A stretch of 64,000 bases of DNA from Croceicoccus sp. YJ47 (lineage in GTDB: Bacteria > Pseudomonadota > Alphaproteobacteria > Sphingomonadales > Sphingomonadaceae): NCBI RefSeq assembly GCF_016745095.1, contig NZ_CP067087.1, forward strand, positions 1,662,501 through 1,726,500, read 5' to 3'. Below are positions 34,698 to 43,940 of the stretch, in pieces. The position numbers and the translations under genes were made by a program. The notes beneath the pieces were generated by a model, which searched no databases, had not been told where the DNA came from, and saw only the letters and a program-made list of their open reading frames with translations. The number at the start of each line of letters is the position of its first letter. The stretch's first letter is position 1.

Positions 34698-36620
34698 CTA
34701 CGCGCTGGCTTCCGCGATGCCGGCGCTGTTGTGGCGCAGCGCTTTCAACACCGTGTCGACGATCTGCGGCGCGTTCAACCCGGCGATGTCATACTGCCTG
34801 TCCGGCGCATCATGGTCGAGGAACGCGTCGGGCAGGCGCATCGTCCGGATCTTCAGCCCGCCATCGGTCAGCCCCTCGTCGCTCGCCATGGTGAGCACAT
34901 GCGCACCCAGCCCGCCGATGCTGCCTTCCTCGACCGTGACGACGACCTCGTGGGAGGCGATCAGCTTGCGGATGAGATCCTCGTCCAGCGGCTTGGCAAA
35001 GCGCATGTCGGCGATGGTGGTCGAAAGCCCCTTCGCCTCCAGCTCGTCCGCCGCCTTGCGCGCCTCGCCGAGACGGGTGCCCAGCGACAGGATCGCGACC
35101 TTCGACCCTTCGCGCACGATGCGGCCCTTCCCGATTTCGAGCCGCTCCGGCACTTCGGGCAGGTCCAGCCCCACGCCCGAACCGCGCGGATAGCGAAAGG
35201 CGATCGGTCCGTCGTCATATTGCGCGGCGGTGTGGACCATGTGGGTGAGTTCGACCTCGTCCGCGGCAGCCATCACCACCATGTTGGGGAGCGAGGCGAG
35301 ATAGGTCACGTCGAAGCTGCCCGCATGGGTCGCCCCGTCGGCCCCGACCAGCCCGGCCCGGTCGATGGCAAAGCGCACCGGCAGATTCTGTATCGCGACA
35401 TCGTGCACGACCTGATCGTAGGCGCGTTGCAGGAAGGTCGAATAGATCGCGCAGAACGGGCGCATTCCCTGCGCCGCGAGGCCCGCGGCGAAGGTCACCG
35501 CATGCTGCTCGGCGATACCCACGTCAAAGCTGCGCTCGGGGAATTTCTCCGCGAATTTGTCCAGTCCGGTGCCCGACGGCATCGCGGCGGTGATCGCGCA
35601 GATGCGGTTGTCGCTCTCCGCCTCGGCGATCAGCGCCCTGGCAAAAATGTTGGTATAGCTGGGCGGACCGCCGGCGGATTTCTTCTGTTCGCCGGTGACG
35701 ACGTCGAATTTCTGCACGCCGTGATATTTGTCGGCGGATTTTTCGGCCGGGCCGTATCCCTTGCCCTTCTGCGTGACCACATGGACGAGGCACGGACCCT
35801 CGCCCGCGTCGCGCACGTTTTCGAGCACGGGGATGAGCGCGTCCATGTCGTGCCCGTCGATCGGCCCGACGTAATAGAAGCCCAGCTCCTCGAACAATGT
35901 GCCGCCCATCGCCATGCCGCGGGCGTATTCGTCGGTCTTGCGCGCCGCATTCTGCAACGGGCGGGGCAATTTGCGCGCGAACCTGCGCGCCAGCTCGCGA
36001 AAGCCGAGGAAGCGCCCGCTCGACACCAGCCGCGCCAGATAGCTCGACAATCCGCCGACCGGCGGCGCGATGGACATGTCATTGTCGTTGAGGATCACGA
36101 CGAGGCGATTGCCCGCCGCCTCCGCATTGTTCATCGCCTCGTAGGCCATGCCCGCGCTCATCGCGCCATCGCCGATGACGGCAATCGCCTTGCCCGGCGC
36201 GCCCGAAATCCTGTTCGCGGTGGCAAAGCCCAGCGCGGCGGAGATCGACGTGCTCGAATGCGCGGCGCCGAACGGGTCGTATTCGCTCTCGCTGCGCTTG
36301 GTAAATCCGGACAGCCCGCCGCCCTGCCGCAGGGTGCGGATGCGGTCCCGGCGTCCGGTCAGGATCTTGTGCGGATAGGCCTGGTGCCCGACGTCGAAGA
36401 TCAGCCGGTCGCGCGGCGTGTCGAATACGTAATGGATCGCGGCGGTCAGCTCGACCACGCCGAGGCCGGAGCCGAGATGCCCGCCGGTCTGACCCACCGC
36501 GGCGATCATCTCGCTCCGCAGCTCATCGGCGAGTTGGCGCATTTGCGCAGGCTTCAGCTTGCGCAGGTCAGCAGGCGTGTCGACGGTATCGAGAAGAGGC
36601 GTGGCCGGTTCGGCAGTCAT
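34698..36620 (-). CDS. dxs: 1-deoxy-D-xylulose-5-phosphate synthase
   Basis: 640 residues. Motifs include [20 protein letters not shown], then [18 protein letters not shown] (thiamine-diphosphate binding) and the transketolase-like pyrimidine domain [20 protein letters not shown]. It makes the first intermediate of the non-mevalonate isoprenoid pathway. Leftward, in its own unit; its start faces the exported msrB. Confidence 0.97.
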   Translation of the reverse strand: MTAEPATPLLDTVDTPADLRKLKPAQMRQLADELRSEMIAAVGQTGGHLGSGLGVVELTAAIHYVFDTPRDRLIFDVGHQAYPHKILTGRRDRIRTLRQGGGLSGFTKRSESEYDPFGAAHSSTSISAALGFATANRISGAPGKAIAVIGDGAMSAGMAYEAMNNAEAAGNRLVVILNDNDMSIAPPVGGLSSYLARLVSSGRFLGFRELARRFARKLPRPLQNAARKTDEYARGMAMGGTLFEELGFYYVGPIDGHDMDALIPVLENVRDAGEGPCLVHVVTQKGKGYGPAEKSADKYHGVQKFDVVTGEQKKSAGGPPSYTNIFARALIAEAESDNRICAITAAMPSGTGLDKFAEKFPERSFDVGIAEQHAVTFAAGLAAQGMRPFCAIYSTFLQRAYDQVVHDVAIQNLPVRFAIDRAGLVGADGATHAGSFDVTYLASLPNMVVMAAADEVELTHMVHTAAQYDDGPIAFRYPRGSGVGLDLPEVPERLEIGKGRIVREGSKVAILSLGTRLGEARKAADELEAKGLSTTIADMRFAKPLDEDLIRKLIASHEVVVTVEEGSIGGLGAHVLTMASDEGLTDGGLKIRTMRLPDAFLDHDAPDRQYDIAGLNAPQIVDTVLKALRHNSAGIAEASA

Positions 36621-36703
36621 CCCCCTGTCCTATACGGCCAATTCACGCTTGTCGAATGGGTAAGTGGATCGGCGGCGGCAAAGGTTGCAGTTTTCGCGCC
36701 GCA

Positions 36704-37192
36704 TCACGCCGGACGGAAGTCCATCGCCGCGCCGTTCATGCAATAACGCTTGCCGGTGGGCTTGGGCCCGTCGTTGAACACATGGCCGAGATGTCCGCCG
36801 CAGCGCGCGCAATGGACCTCCGTTCGGGGCATGCCGATCTTGTAATCGGTGGACGTGCCGACCCCGCCCGGCAGCGGGCGATAGAAGCTCGGCCAGCCGG
36901 TGCCGCTTTCGAATTTCGTCTCGCTCGCGAACAGGCGATTGTCGCACCCTGCGCAAATATAGGTGCCGGCGCGCTTCTCCGCGTTCAGCGGCGAGGAATA
37001 GGGCCGCTCCGTCCCCGCCTTGCGCAGGATGCGGAACTCCGAGGCGGACAGCTTCGCGCGCCAGCGGTCCTCGCTCATCGAAACGGGGAAATCCTTTGCC
37101 TGGGCCGGGCCGCCGCCACATGCCGATACGAATGGCGCCGCCGCACAGGCCGAAAGCCAGGAAAGAACGCTGCGTCGTGAACTGTTTTTCAT
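36704..37192 (-). CDS. msrB: Peptide methionine sulfoxide reductase MsrB, exported with a Tat-type signal
   Basis: 162 residues from MKNSSRRSVLSWLSACAAAP; the SRRSVLS pattern is a twin-arginine motif and VSAC a lipobox. The reductase domain has SGTGWPSFYRPL, the zinc-binding CAGC and CARC pairs and the catalytic Cys in RYCMNGAAMDF. It reduces methionine-R-sulfoxide in the periplasm, complementing the exported MsrA at 29076. A second, cytosolic MsrB lies at 56451. Confidence 0.93.
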   Translation of the reverse strand: MKNSSRRSVLSWLSACAAAPFVSACGGGPAQAKDFPVSMSEDRWRAKLSASEFRILRKAGTERPYSSPLNAEKRAGTYICAGCDNRLFASETKFESGTGWPSFYRPLPGGVGTSTDYKIGMPRTEVHCARCGGHLGHVFNDGPKPTGKRYCMNGAAMDFRPA

Positions 37193-37296
37193 GGGGATGA
37201 GCATAGAGGAGGGCGGCTGACCCGTCCATGAACCTTCAGCGTCGAGGCAGGCTTGCGGGGTCGCGCCGCGCCGGGCAATGCGGCATAGGAGGCCGC

Positions 37297-38394
37297 ATGA
37301 CCGACACCGCCCACGCCCAAACCGCCACGCTCGCCGATCTGCGCACGCGATTGCTGGCGCAGGCCGCGGAGGAAGGGTTCGCCAGCGTCGGGATCGCCGA
37401 TGCCGCCGCCAACCCCGAACGCAGCGCCCGTTTCGCGCAATGGCTCGCCGATGGTCACCACGCGACGATGGCCTGGATGGAGGAACGCCGCGAACAGCGC
37501 GCCGACCCGCAAGCCCTGTGGCCCGATGCGCAGCGGGTCATCGCGCTCGGCATGAGCTACGCCCCCGGCCGCGATCCGCTCGCGCTGGCGGATGCGGGCG
37601 ATACCGGGCGGATCTCGGTCTATTCGCAGGGGCGCGATTACCACGATACGGTGAAAAAGGCGCTGAAACGGCTGGCGCGGTGGCTGGTCGCGGAGGCGCC
37701 GAAACACGGGTATCCCGACCCTCAGGTGAAGGTGTTCGTCGATACCGCGCCGGTCATGGAAAAGCCGCTTGGCGCCGCCGCCGGGATCGGCTGGCAGGGC
37801 AAGCATTCCAACATGGTGAGCCGCCGCCACGGGAGCTGGCTGTTCCTCGGCGCGATCTATACCAACCTGCCCTTCGCGCCCGACGCCGCCCATGCCGACA
37901 ATTGCGGATCGTGCCGCCGCTGTCTCGACGCATGTCCGACCGACGCGTTTCCCACGCCCCGCACGGTCGATGCGCGCCGCTGCATTTCCTATCTCACGAT
38001 CGAGCACAAGGGCCCGATCTCGACCGAATTTCGCAAAGCCATCGGCAATCGCATCTATGGCTGCGACGATTGTCTCGCCGTCTGTCCGTGGAACGGCTTT
38101 GCCGATGCGGCGGCGGCGAACCGGGCCTTCCTGCCGCGCGCCGAACTGTCCGCGCCACCGCTCGATGCGTTGCTCGACCTTGACGATGCGGGGTTCCGGG
38201 CGCTGTTTTCCGGCTCTCCGATCAAGCGGATCGGGCGGGGTCGGTTCGTGCGCAACTGCCTGATCGCGGCGGGAAATTCAGGCGATCCGGCCTTGCTAGA
38301 GAAGATCGATGCCCTGCGCGCCGATGCCGACCCGGTGGTGGCCGACGCGGCGCGCTGGGCATGGGAGGAACTCAGCTCGCCTTCATCTCCTTGA
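37297..38394 (+). CDS. queG: Epoxyqueuosine reductase QueG
   Basis: 365 residues from an ATG with TAGGAGG upstream. Conserved [20 protein letters not shown], then [18 protein letters not shown], and two 4Fe-4S clusters in [17 protein letters not shown] and [11 protein letters not shown] define QueG. It uses cobalamin and iron-sulfur clusters to finish queuosine in tRNA. Its 3' end overlaps the convergent flavoprotein gene by 23 bp. Confidence 0.95.
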   Translation: MTDTAHAQTATLADLRTRLLAQAAEEGFASVGIADAAANPERSARFAQWLADGHHATMAWMEERREQRADPQALWPDAQRVIALGMSYAPGRDPLALADAGDTGRISVYSQGRDYHDTVKKALKRLARWLVAEAPKHGYPDPQVKVFVDTAPVMEKPLGAAAGIGWQGKHSNMVSRRHGSWLFLGAIYTNLPFAPDAAHADNCGSCRRCLDACPTDAFPTPRTVDARRCISYLTIEHKGPISTEFRKAIGNRIYGCDDCLAVCPWNGFADAAAANRAFLPRAELSAPPLDALLDLDDAGFRALFSGSPIKRIGRGRFVRNCLIAAGNSGDPALLEKIDALRADADPVVADAARWAWEELSSPSSP

Positions 38395-39604
38395 GCGCGA
38401 CATCATTGTCGGCCAGCAGGTCGGGGTCGATCACCGCGCGGCGTTCGACCAGCTTGCGCCCCTGCACGTAATCCTTGATCTTGTTCACGCAATCGAGCGC
38501 GATGATCCGACCGTCCTTCAGGTAGATCACCGAAAAGCTGCGGTCCGCCGGATCGCCGCGCAGCACGGTCCGATCATGGTCCATCGACAGGCCGACCGTC
38601 TGCAATTTCAGATCGTACTGATTCGACCAGAACCACGGCGTCGCGGCATAAGGCGCTTCCTCGCCGCAGATCGCCTTGGCCGCGACCGTGGCCATGTCAT
38701 TCGCGTTCTGCACCGATTCGAGCCGGATGACCGCGCCATCGGCGAAATCGTTGCCATGCGCGGCGCAATCGCCGATGGCGTAGACGTCGGGCAGGCTCGT
38801 GCGGCAGAATTCGTCCACCTCGACCCCGTTCGCGCCCGCCGCGCCCGCCACGATGAGCGGGCCGATGCACGGCACGATGCCGATGCCGACGATGACCATG
38901 TCGGCGGGCACGATGGACCCGTCCGCCATCTTCACGCCGTTGAGCTTCTCTCCATCGCCCTCGATGCAATCGACCGCCGCTTCGAGGCGGAGATCGACGC
39001 CATGCTTGCGATGCTCCTCTTCGTAGAAGCGGGACAGATCCTCGCCCGCGACGCGCGCCAGCACGCGGTCCAGCATTTCGAGCAGCACGACCTCGACGCC
39101 GAGCTTGCGCAGGACGGCGGCTGCTTCCAGCCCAATATAGCCGCCGCCGATGATCACCGCACGGCGCGCGCCCGCGTCGATTTCCGCCATCATCCGGTCG
39201 ACATCGGCCCGATTGCGCACCGAATGCACCCCGGCAAGCTCGGCGCCCGCGCACGACAGCCGCCGCGCATCGCCGCCCGCCGCCCAGATCAGGTGATCAT
39301 AGCCCATCTCGCTCCCGTCGGAGACGGTCACGCGCTTTGCCTGCGGATCGATGGCGGTCACCTCGCGCCCGAGCATGAGCGTCACGTCCTTGTCGTCCCA
39401 GAAGGAGGGCGGGCGGATATAGAGCCGTTCGAATTCCTTCTCCCGCGCGAGATATTCCTTCGACAGGGGCGGCCGTTCGTAGGGCGGTTCCTGTTCGCGC
39501 CCGATCAGCGTGATGGTCCCCTCAAAACCGTTCTGACGCAGCGCGAGTGCCGCCGCGGCGCCGCCGTGGCCCCCGCCGACGATGATGACATTTGCATGAT
39601 CCAT
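38372..39604 (-). CDS. NAD(P)H:ferredoxin/rubredoxin-type FAD reductase
   Basis: 410 residues. FAD binding at [20 protein letters not shown] and NAD binding at [20 protein letters not shown], with the second FAD motif [13 protein letters not shown]. This order is that of ferredoxin reductases that serve cytochrome P450 or Rieske oxygenases (ThcD/CamA type). No partner ferredoxin or oxygenase is next to it. Confidence 0.88.
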   Translation of the reverse strand: MDHANVIIVGGGHGGAAAALALRQNGFEGTITLIGREQEPPYERPPLSKEYLAREKEFERLYIRPPSFWDDKDVTLMLGREVTAIDPQAKRVTVSDGSEMGYDHLIWAAGGDARRLSCAGAELAGVHSVRNRADVDRMMAEIDAGARRAVIIGGGYIGLEAAAVLRKLGVEVVLLEMLDRVLARVAGEDLSRFYEEEHRKHGVDLRLEAAVDCIEGDGEKLNGVKMADGSIVPADMVIVGIGIVPCIGPLIVAGAAGANGVEVDEFCRTSLPDVYAIGDCAAHGNDFADGAVIRLESVQNANDMATVAAKAICGEEAPYAATPWFWSNQYDLKLQTVGLSMDHDRTVLRGDPADRSFSVIYLKDGRIIALDCVNKIKDYVQGRKLVERRAVIDPDLLADNDVALKEMKAS

Positions 39605-39791
39605 AAGAGCCCTCTCTCTCCCTGTTTGTGCCGATTGCTAGGGCGCGGGCGGGAAAGGGGCAAGAGTGCGGGATGATTTTCATGCCCGCGCCCGCGAACG
39701 TGCGGCGACGACTATAAGGGGATCAGGGGGCAGGGCGACGCATGGTTGGTTGGTCCCGAAACGCCGCATGCCCGCCCCCGGACACCCAAGG

Positions 39792-40777
39792 TTACAGCGC
39801 GCCTGCCAGCCCGGCGATGATGTCGAGCGACCGATGCCGCGCCTGCGGATCATAGGTCGAACCCGACAGCATCAGCTCGTCCGCGCCGGTGCGCTGAATG
39901 ATGGATTGCAGCGATTCGCGCACCTCGTCCGGCGTGCCGATGGCGCTGACCGAACGGGTGGCCTGCAACATGGCATGCGCCTGCGGGGGCAGGTCGTCGC
40001 GGTAGCCGCGCACCGGTTTCGGCAGCCGTCCGGGGTTCCCGGTGCGCAAGGCCACGAAAGACTGATCCATCGAGGATGCATGATAGAACGCATCCTCCCG
40101 CGTATCGGCGGCATAGGCATTGACCGCGACCATCACGCGCGGCTGGTCGAGCGTTTCGGACGGCTCGAACCGTTCGCGATAGGTGGCGAGCGCCTCGTCC
40201 AGCGCGGCGGGCGCGAAATGCGCGGCAAAGGCGTAGGGCAGGCCGAGAATGGCGGCGAGCTGCGCGCCGAACAGGCTGCTTCCGAGCATCCACATTTCCA
40301 CCTTCGCGCCGGCGCCGGGCGTGGCCTGCAACGGCAATTGCGGGTCGCCTTCGAACAGGGCGCGCAATTCGACGACATCCTGCGGGAACGCCTCGGCACT
40401 GCGGTGGAGATCCTTGCGCAGGGCACGGGCGATGCGGCCGTCGGCCCCGGCGCGCGTCCCAGCCCGAGATCGATGCGCCCCGGATAGATCGCGTCGAGCG
40501 TGCCGAATTGCTCGGCAATGACGAACGGGTTGTGATTGGGCAGCATGATCCCCCCCGCGCCGAGCCGGATGGTCGAGGTCGCCTTGCCCACATGGGCGAG
40601 ACAGACCGAGACCGCCGCGCTGGCGATGCCGGGCATGGCGTGATGCTCCGCCATCCAGAACCGGTGAAAGCCGGCGTCCTCTGCCTTTTTTGCAAGCGCC
40701 ACGCTGTCGTCGAGCGACTGGGCCACGCTGCCGTCTTCGGTGATGGATGCGAAATCGAGTATGGAAAGGACGGTCAT
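39792..40777 (-). pseudogene. Luciferase-like (LLM class) flavin oxidoreductase, frameshifted as read
   Basis: The N-terminal frame runs [20 protein letters not shown] through [20 protein letters not shown] to [11 protein letters not shown]. The rest ([20 protein letters not shown], then [17 protein letters not shown]) continues in another frame to the stop at 39792. Adding one G to the four-base run at about 40445-40448 restores a single frame. LLM enzymes oxidise small substrates with reduced FMN. This is one of several single-base losses in G/C runs in the window. The start overlaps the TPR gene stop (ATGA). Confidence 0.85.
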
Positions 40778-41667
40778 CGACCAATCTCCTGGGAATCCGG
40801 CGCCTGTGGCGAGGTCGCCTGTGTCGCGGGGGCGGCGGGTTCGTCTGCCCGCATCGCGTCGAGCTGTTGCAGATAGAATTGCGCGCGTGCGGCGGTTTCG
40901 CTGCCGGGCGTGCTTTCCACGATGCGGCGCCACGCACTGGCCGCGGTCATGTCGTCGCCCGCCAGCGCCGCGATCAGCCCGCCTTCGAGCATGATGTCCG
41001 GATTGCCCGGTGAAAGCGCGTCGGCAACCGCGATGGCGCGCGCGGCATCGGCCAGCCTGCCCGTGCGCCGGGCGAGCGTCGCGCCGAGGAGGAACGCCGT
41101 CGCATCCTGCGGATTGCCTTCCTGCGCGAAGATCAACGCCTGCGCCGCGTCGTCATCGCGCGACAGGGCGACGAGCGCGCGGGCGCGGTCGACGTGCAGC
41201 CCCGCGGCCACGCGCCCCGGAACCGCCGTCCCGGCAAGCGCGCCAAGCCCTGCGTTAAAGCGGGCGAGCGCGCCGGCCGCATCGCCATTGGCGAGCGCGG
41301 CATTGCCCGCCTGCGCATGCAGCGCGGACAGGCGGCGCGGATCGGGGGCGGGGCGCGCGGCAAGATCGGCGGCGGCCTCGGCAAAGGCGGCCTCGGCCTC
41401 GGCCCACATCGACCGGTTGGCATAGGCAGTGCCGAGGCATTGCAGCGGAAGCGCCCGCGAGCCGGACGTGATCTCGGCCCGCCATTGATCCGCCTCGGCC
41501 ATGGCGGCGGCGGAATCGCTGCGCGCCTGCGCAAGACAGCCCGACAGCCGCGCATCGGCCAGCGTCATGGCCTGAGGCGGATTGGCGGGCGGATTGGCGG
41601 CTGGCGGTTCGGCGGGCGCGCCCTGCATCAAGAGCAGCAGCGGCGAAAGCAGGGGAAGAATGGTCAT
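40774..41667 (-). CDS. TPR-repeat exported protein
   Basis: 297 residues. A hydrophobic N terminus ([16 protein letters not shown]) and a Pro/Ala linker precede helical repeats such as [20 protein letters not shown] and [20 protein letters not shown], consistent with tetratricopeptide repeats. It likely scaffolds other proteins at the inner membrane or periplasm. The C terminus is Pro/Gln-rich. Confidence 0.75.
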   Translation of the reverse strand: MTILPLLSPLLLLMQGAPAEPPAANPPANPPQAMTLADARLSGCLAQARSDSAAAMAEADQWRAEITSGSRALPLQCLGTAYANRSMWAEAEAAFAEAAADLAARPAPDPRRLSALHAQAGNAALANGDAAGALARFNAGLGALAGTAVPGRVAAGLHVDRARALVALSRDDDAAQALIFAQEGNPQDATAFLLGATLARRTGRLADAARAIAVADALSPGNPDIMLEGGLIAALAGDDMTAASAWRRIVESTPGSETAARAQFYLQQLDAMRADEPAAPATQATSPQAPDSQEIGR

Positions 41668-41725
41668 GCCCCCTATTTAGGGAGCCTGCGCTGAACCCCA
41701 AGTGTCGGCGCCGTCCCGCGCGGGA

Positions 41726-42511
41726 TCAGCCGGCGAGTTCGTCGAGCGTGGCGAGCAGCAGCGCGATATCCGATTCGCGCGAAAGACGATGGTCGCCGCC
41801 CTTCACCAGCGTGATGCGGACATCGCCGCCCTCCAGCCGTTCCGCCAGCCGCAGCGCGATGCCCACCGGCACCTCGGGATCGTCCTGTCCATGGAGCAGG
41901 CGGGTGGGGCAGTACAGCGCAATGGTGTCGCCAAGCATGCGCTGCGCCTGTCCGTCACGCCAGAACCGCGCATGGGTCGGCATCGGATCGTAGCCGTAAT
42001 TGTTCTCCTCGAACACGGTTTCACCGGCGGCCAGCGCGGCCTTTTGCGCGTCGTCGAAACCCCAGTCGGTGAAATCGGGCGCGGCGGCGATGCCCACCAT
42101 GCCCGCGACCGCCGCATCGCCGCCCCGGCTCACCAATGCGCGCGCGATCATCAGCATGAGCCATCCCCCCATCGACGAGCCGACGAGCAGCACCGGCCCC
42201 GACCGCGCCCCGCCCGCCACATGGTCGAGCAGGGCGATCGTCTCCGCACACCAGCGCGACAACGTGCCATCGGCGAAATCGCCCCCGCTCTGCCCGCAGC
42301 CTGCGTAATCGAGCAGCAGGCAGGCGCGGCCCTTCGCCATGGCATCGGCCATGACGCGGGTCGCCTTGCCGCCCTCCATGTCGGACATGTAACCGGGCAG
42401 GAACACGATCGTCGGCCCATCGCCCGGATGGTGGCGATAGGCGATGTCATCCGCATTCGGTACGGTGAAATGGCGGACGGGGGGCAGGGCGGTTTCGGCG
42501 GTCTGGGTCAT
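41726..42511 (-). CDS. Alpha/beta-hydrolase
   Basis: 261 residues from MTQTAETALPPVRHFTVPNA; an in-frame ATG at 42556 would extend it. TIVFLPGYMSDMEGGKATRV forms the oxyanion region, and the nucleophile Ser is in LLVGSSMGGWLMLMIARALV. The Asp lies near LLHGQDDPEVP and the His in KGGDHRLS. Related proteins include esterases and acyl-protein thioesterases; the substrate is unknown. Confidence 0.87.
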   Translation of the reverse strand: MTQTAETALPPVRHFTVPNADDIAYRHHPGDGPTIVFLPGYMSDMEGGKATRVMADAMAKGRACLLLDYAGCGQSGGDFADGTLSRWCAETIALLDHVAGGARSGPVLLVGSSMGGWLMLMIARALVSRGGDAAVAGMVGIAAAPDFTDWGFDDAQKAALAAGETVFEENNYGYDPMPTHARFWRDGQAQRMLGDTIALYCPTRLLHGQDDPEVPVGIALRLAERLEGGDVRITLVKGGDHRLSRESDIALLLATLDELAG

Positions 42512-42560
42512 GGGTGTGGGATAGGGCGGGGCCGCACGGCTGGCAATGCGCGGCACGGGT

Positions 42561-42758
42561 TCAATCCGCCTCGCGCAGGAAAATCTCCTCGATCCGCATG
42601 GCGAACAGGTCGGCGATGCGGAAGGCCAGCGGGAGGGACGGGTCGTAGCGGCCCTTCTCGATCGCGTTCACGCTCTGCCGGCTGACCTCCAGCCGGTCGG
42701 CGAGATCCTGCTGGCTCCAGTCACGCTCGGCGCGGAGCACTTTCAGCCGGTTCTTCAT
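42561..42758 (-). CDS. Small XRE-family HTH regulator
   Basis: 65 residues: MKNRLKVLRAERDWSQQDLA, then DRLEVSRQSVNAIEKGRYDP, a Cro/C1-type helix-turn-helix of the short YozG/AnsR-like type. It overlaps the stop of the membrane-protein gene upstream by 4 bp, so it probably controls that operon. Confidence 0.9.
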   Translation of the reverse strand: MKNRLKVLRAERDWSQQDLADRLEVSRQSVNAIEKGRYDPSLPLAFRIADLFAMRIEEIFLREAD

Positions 42759-43372
42759 GATTCGCCGTCCGCGCGATTGCGCAGCGACATCCAGCATTGC
42801 GCAAGGCCCATTCCCATCGCGTAGACGGGAACGGTCCACCAGCCCGGCACATGCGGCACCAGTTCGAAGGTTTCGAGAAAGCCCCAGAACGACCCGACCG
42901 CGAGCACCGCGCCCAGCCCGATCAGAGAGGCCTGTATCGCCCGGTGGCGCAGATATTCGTCCTGCTCCTCCACCACGTATCGCCCCATGACATAGATGAC
43001 GGCCAGCGTCGGAATGGTCGGCAGCAAGGCGACGAAGAACATCACCGACGGACTCAGCGTCATCTGGTCATGGATGCGCACTGCGATGCCCAGCCCTGCG
43101 ACATAGGCGAGCGCGGCGACCATGATGCCCGTGTTGTAGCGCCGGCCCGCCGTGCTCGTCGTGCAATTGCGGCTGCGGTTCATGGCGCGGGTCGCGGGGA
43201 TGAGCAGGGTAAAGCTGAGGGCGAGCAGGATGAAACCGACAGGTGCCCCGATCACGCCGCTCAACCGAAGGCCGGCCACGATGCCGATGCACCCCATCAT
43301 CAGGCCGAGCCACAGGCCCGGCCTTGCCGGATCGCGCGGGGATTCGTCGCGCAAGCGTCCGGCGCGGTTCAT
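42755..43372 (-). CDS. Integral membrane protein of unknown function
   Basis: 205 residues. Several hydrophobic segments are visible (LWLGLMMGCIGIVAGLRLSG, IGAPVGFILLALSFTLLIPA, MFFVALLPTIPTLAVIYVMG). It overlaps the upstream small membrane protein by 4 bp and the XRE regulator downstream. Such three-gene units with a short XRE regulator occur widely, but no function is assigned. Confidence 0.7.
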   Translation of the reverse strand: MNRAGRLRDESPRDPARPGLWLGLMMGCIGIVAGLRLSGVIGAPVGFILLALSFTLLIPATRAMNRSRNCTTSTAGRRYNTGIMVAALAYVAGLGIAVRIHDQMTLSPSVMFFVALLPTIPTLAVIYVMGRYVVEEQDEYLRHRAIQASLIGLGAVLAVGSFWGFLETFELVPHVPGWWTVPVYAMGMGLAQCWMSLRNRADGES

Positions 43373-43563
43373 GGCCGCGCGTCCCGGCGGATCGCCCCGC
43401 AACGGCGCGCGGTGAAGAACGGCATCGTCAGAATGGCGGCGAAGGTGGCCCAGTCGGGCAGCACGTCGAGAATGTTGAGAAGCGCGACGAGAATGACGGC
43501 GAGGCCCCAGGCCATGGCGATATGTTTCGGCACCGGCTTTTTCGGGATCGGGCAATGTGACAT
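43369..43563 (-). CDS. Small membrane protein
   Basis: 64 residues with two hydrophobic segments (HIAMAWGLAVILVALLNILD, WATFAAILTMPFFTA). It is the first gene of the unit with the membrane protein and the XRE regulator, overlapping the former by 4 bp. No family is recognised. Confidence 0.6.
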   Translation of the reverse strand: MSHCPIPKKPVPKHIAMAWGLAVILVALLNILDVLPDWATFAAILTMPFFTARRCGAIRRDARP

Positions 43564-43705
43564 AGGACAAGTTCCCTTGCTGTTGTGTAAAGCCTACTTA
43601 ACAACCGGCAAAATTGGTGTCAAGCGTGGTTTACAAAAGGAAGCGATCGCTTGTCTTTCCGATCCCGGATGACAGCGGCGATCCGTGCTGCTAAACGCTT
43701 GGCGC
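43564..43705. other. Upstream part of the thrS leader region
   Basis: This is the upstream part of the 377-bp space between the small membrane protein and thrS. It should contain the divergent promoters for both. I can see no gene in it and no convincing -35/-10 pair; the rest of the space is described as the leader peptide and stem-loop. Confidence 0.4.
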
Positions 43706-43771
43706 ATGCGGATGTTTGCACCTTTTACGACTACCACCCGGATCCGTCCGGGCACGGTCCGCCCGGCCTGA
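43706..43771 (+). CDS. Candidate thrS leader peptide with four consecutive Thr codons
   Basis: A 21-codon reading frame (a second in-frame ATG is at 43712) that runs M-R-M-F-A-P-F and then Thr-Thr-Thr-Thr (ACG ACT ACC ACC at 43727-43738), with a fifth Thr five codons later, and a TGA at 43769. It lies 170 bp upstream of thrS. A stem-loop (CCGGGC/GCCCGG) overlaps its end. A Thr run before threonyl-tRNA synthetase is what a ribosome-stalling attenuator needs. No strong ribosome site is visible upstream of the ATG. Confidence 0.55.
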   Translation: MRMFAPFTTTTRIRPGTVRPA

Positions 43772-43788
43772 AAGCCGGCGCGATACCG

Positions 43789-43808
43789 CCGCCCGGCGTT
43801 GCGGGTGG
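43789..43808 (+). promoter_or_regulatory. Stem-loop in the thrS leader
   Basis: CCGCCCG (43789-43795) pairs with CGGGTGG (43802-43808) with one G-U pair and a 6-nt loop. It lies between the Thr-rich leader frame and thrS. There is no T tract after it, so if it terminates transcription it needs Rho, or it may act on translation. Confidence 0.4.
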
Positions 43809-43940
43809 ACGGCATCCCCATCCGTTTCGCGACCGATTCGATTCTACCCTAGCGATGCCGCACCTTTCGGTTGCCGCGCGCCTGTGTCATGGGCATCGCG
43901 AACGCGGACCCGAACGGGCCGGAATGAGAGATCCTGTGTC

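Noticed and set aside
34731..36746. 671-codon frame antisense to dxs
   Set aside because: Shadow of dxs with Arg/His-rich text and no family features.
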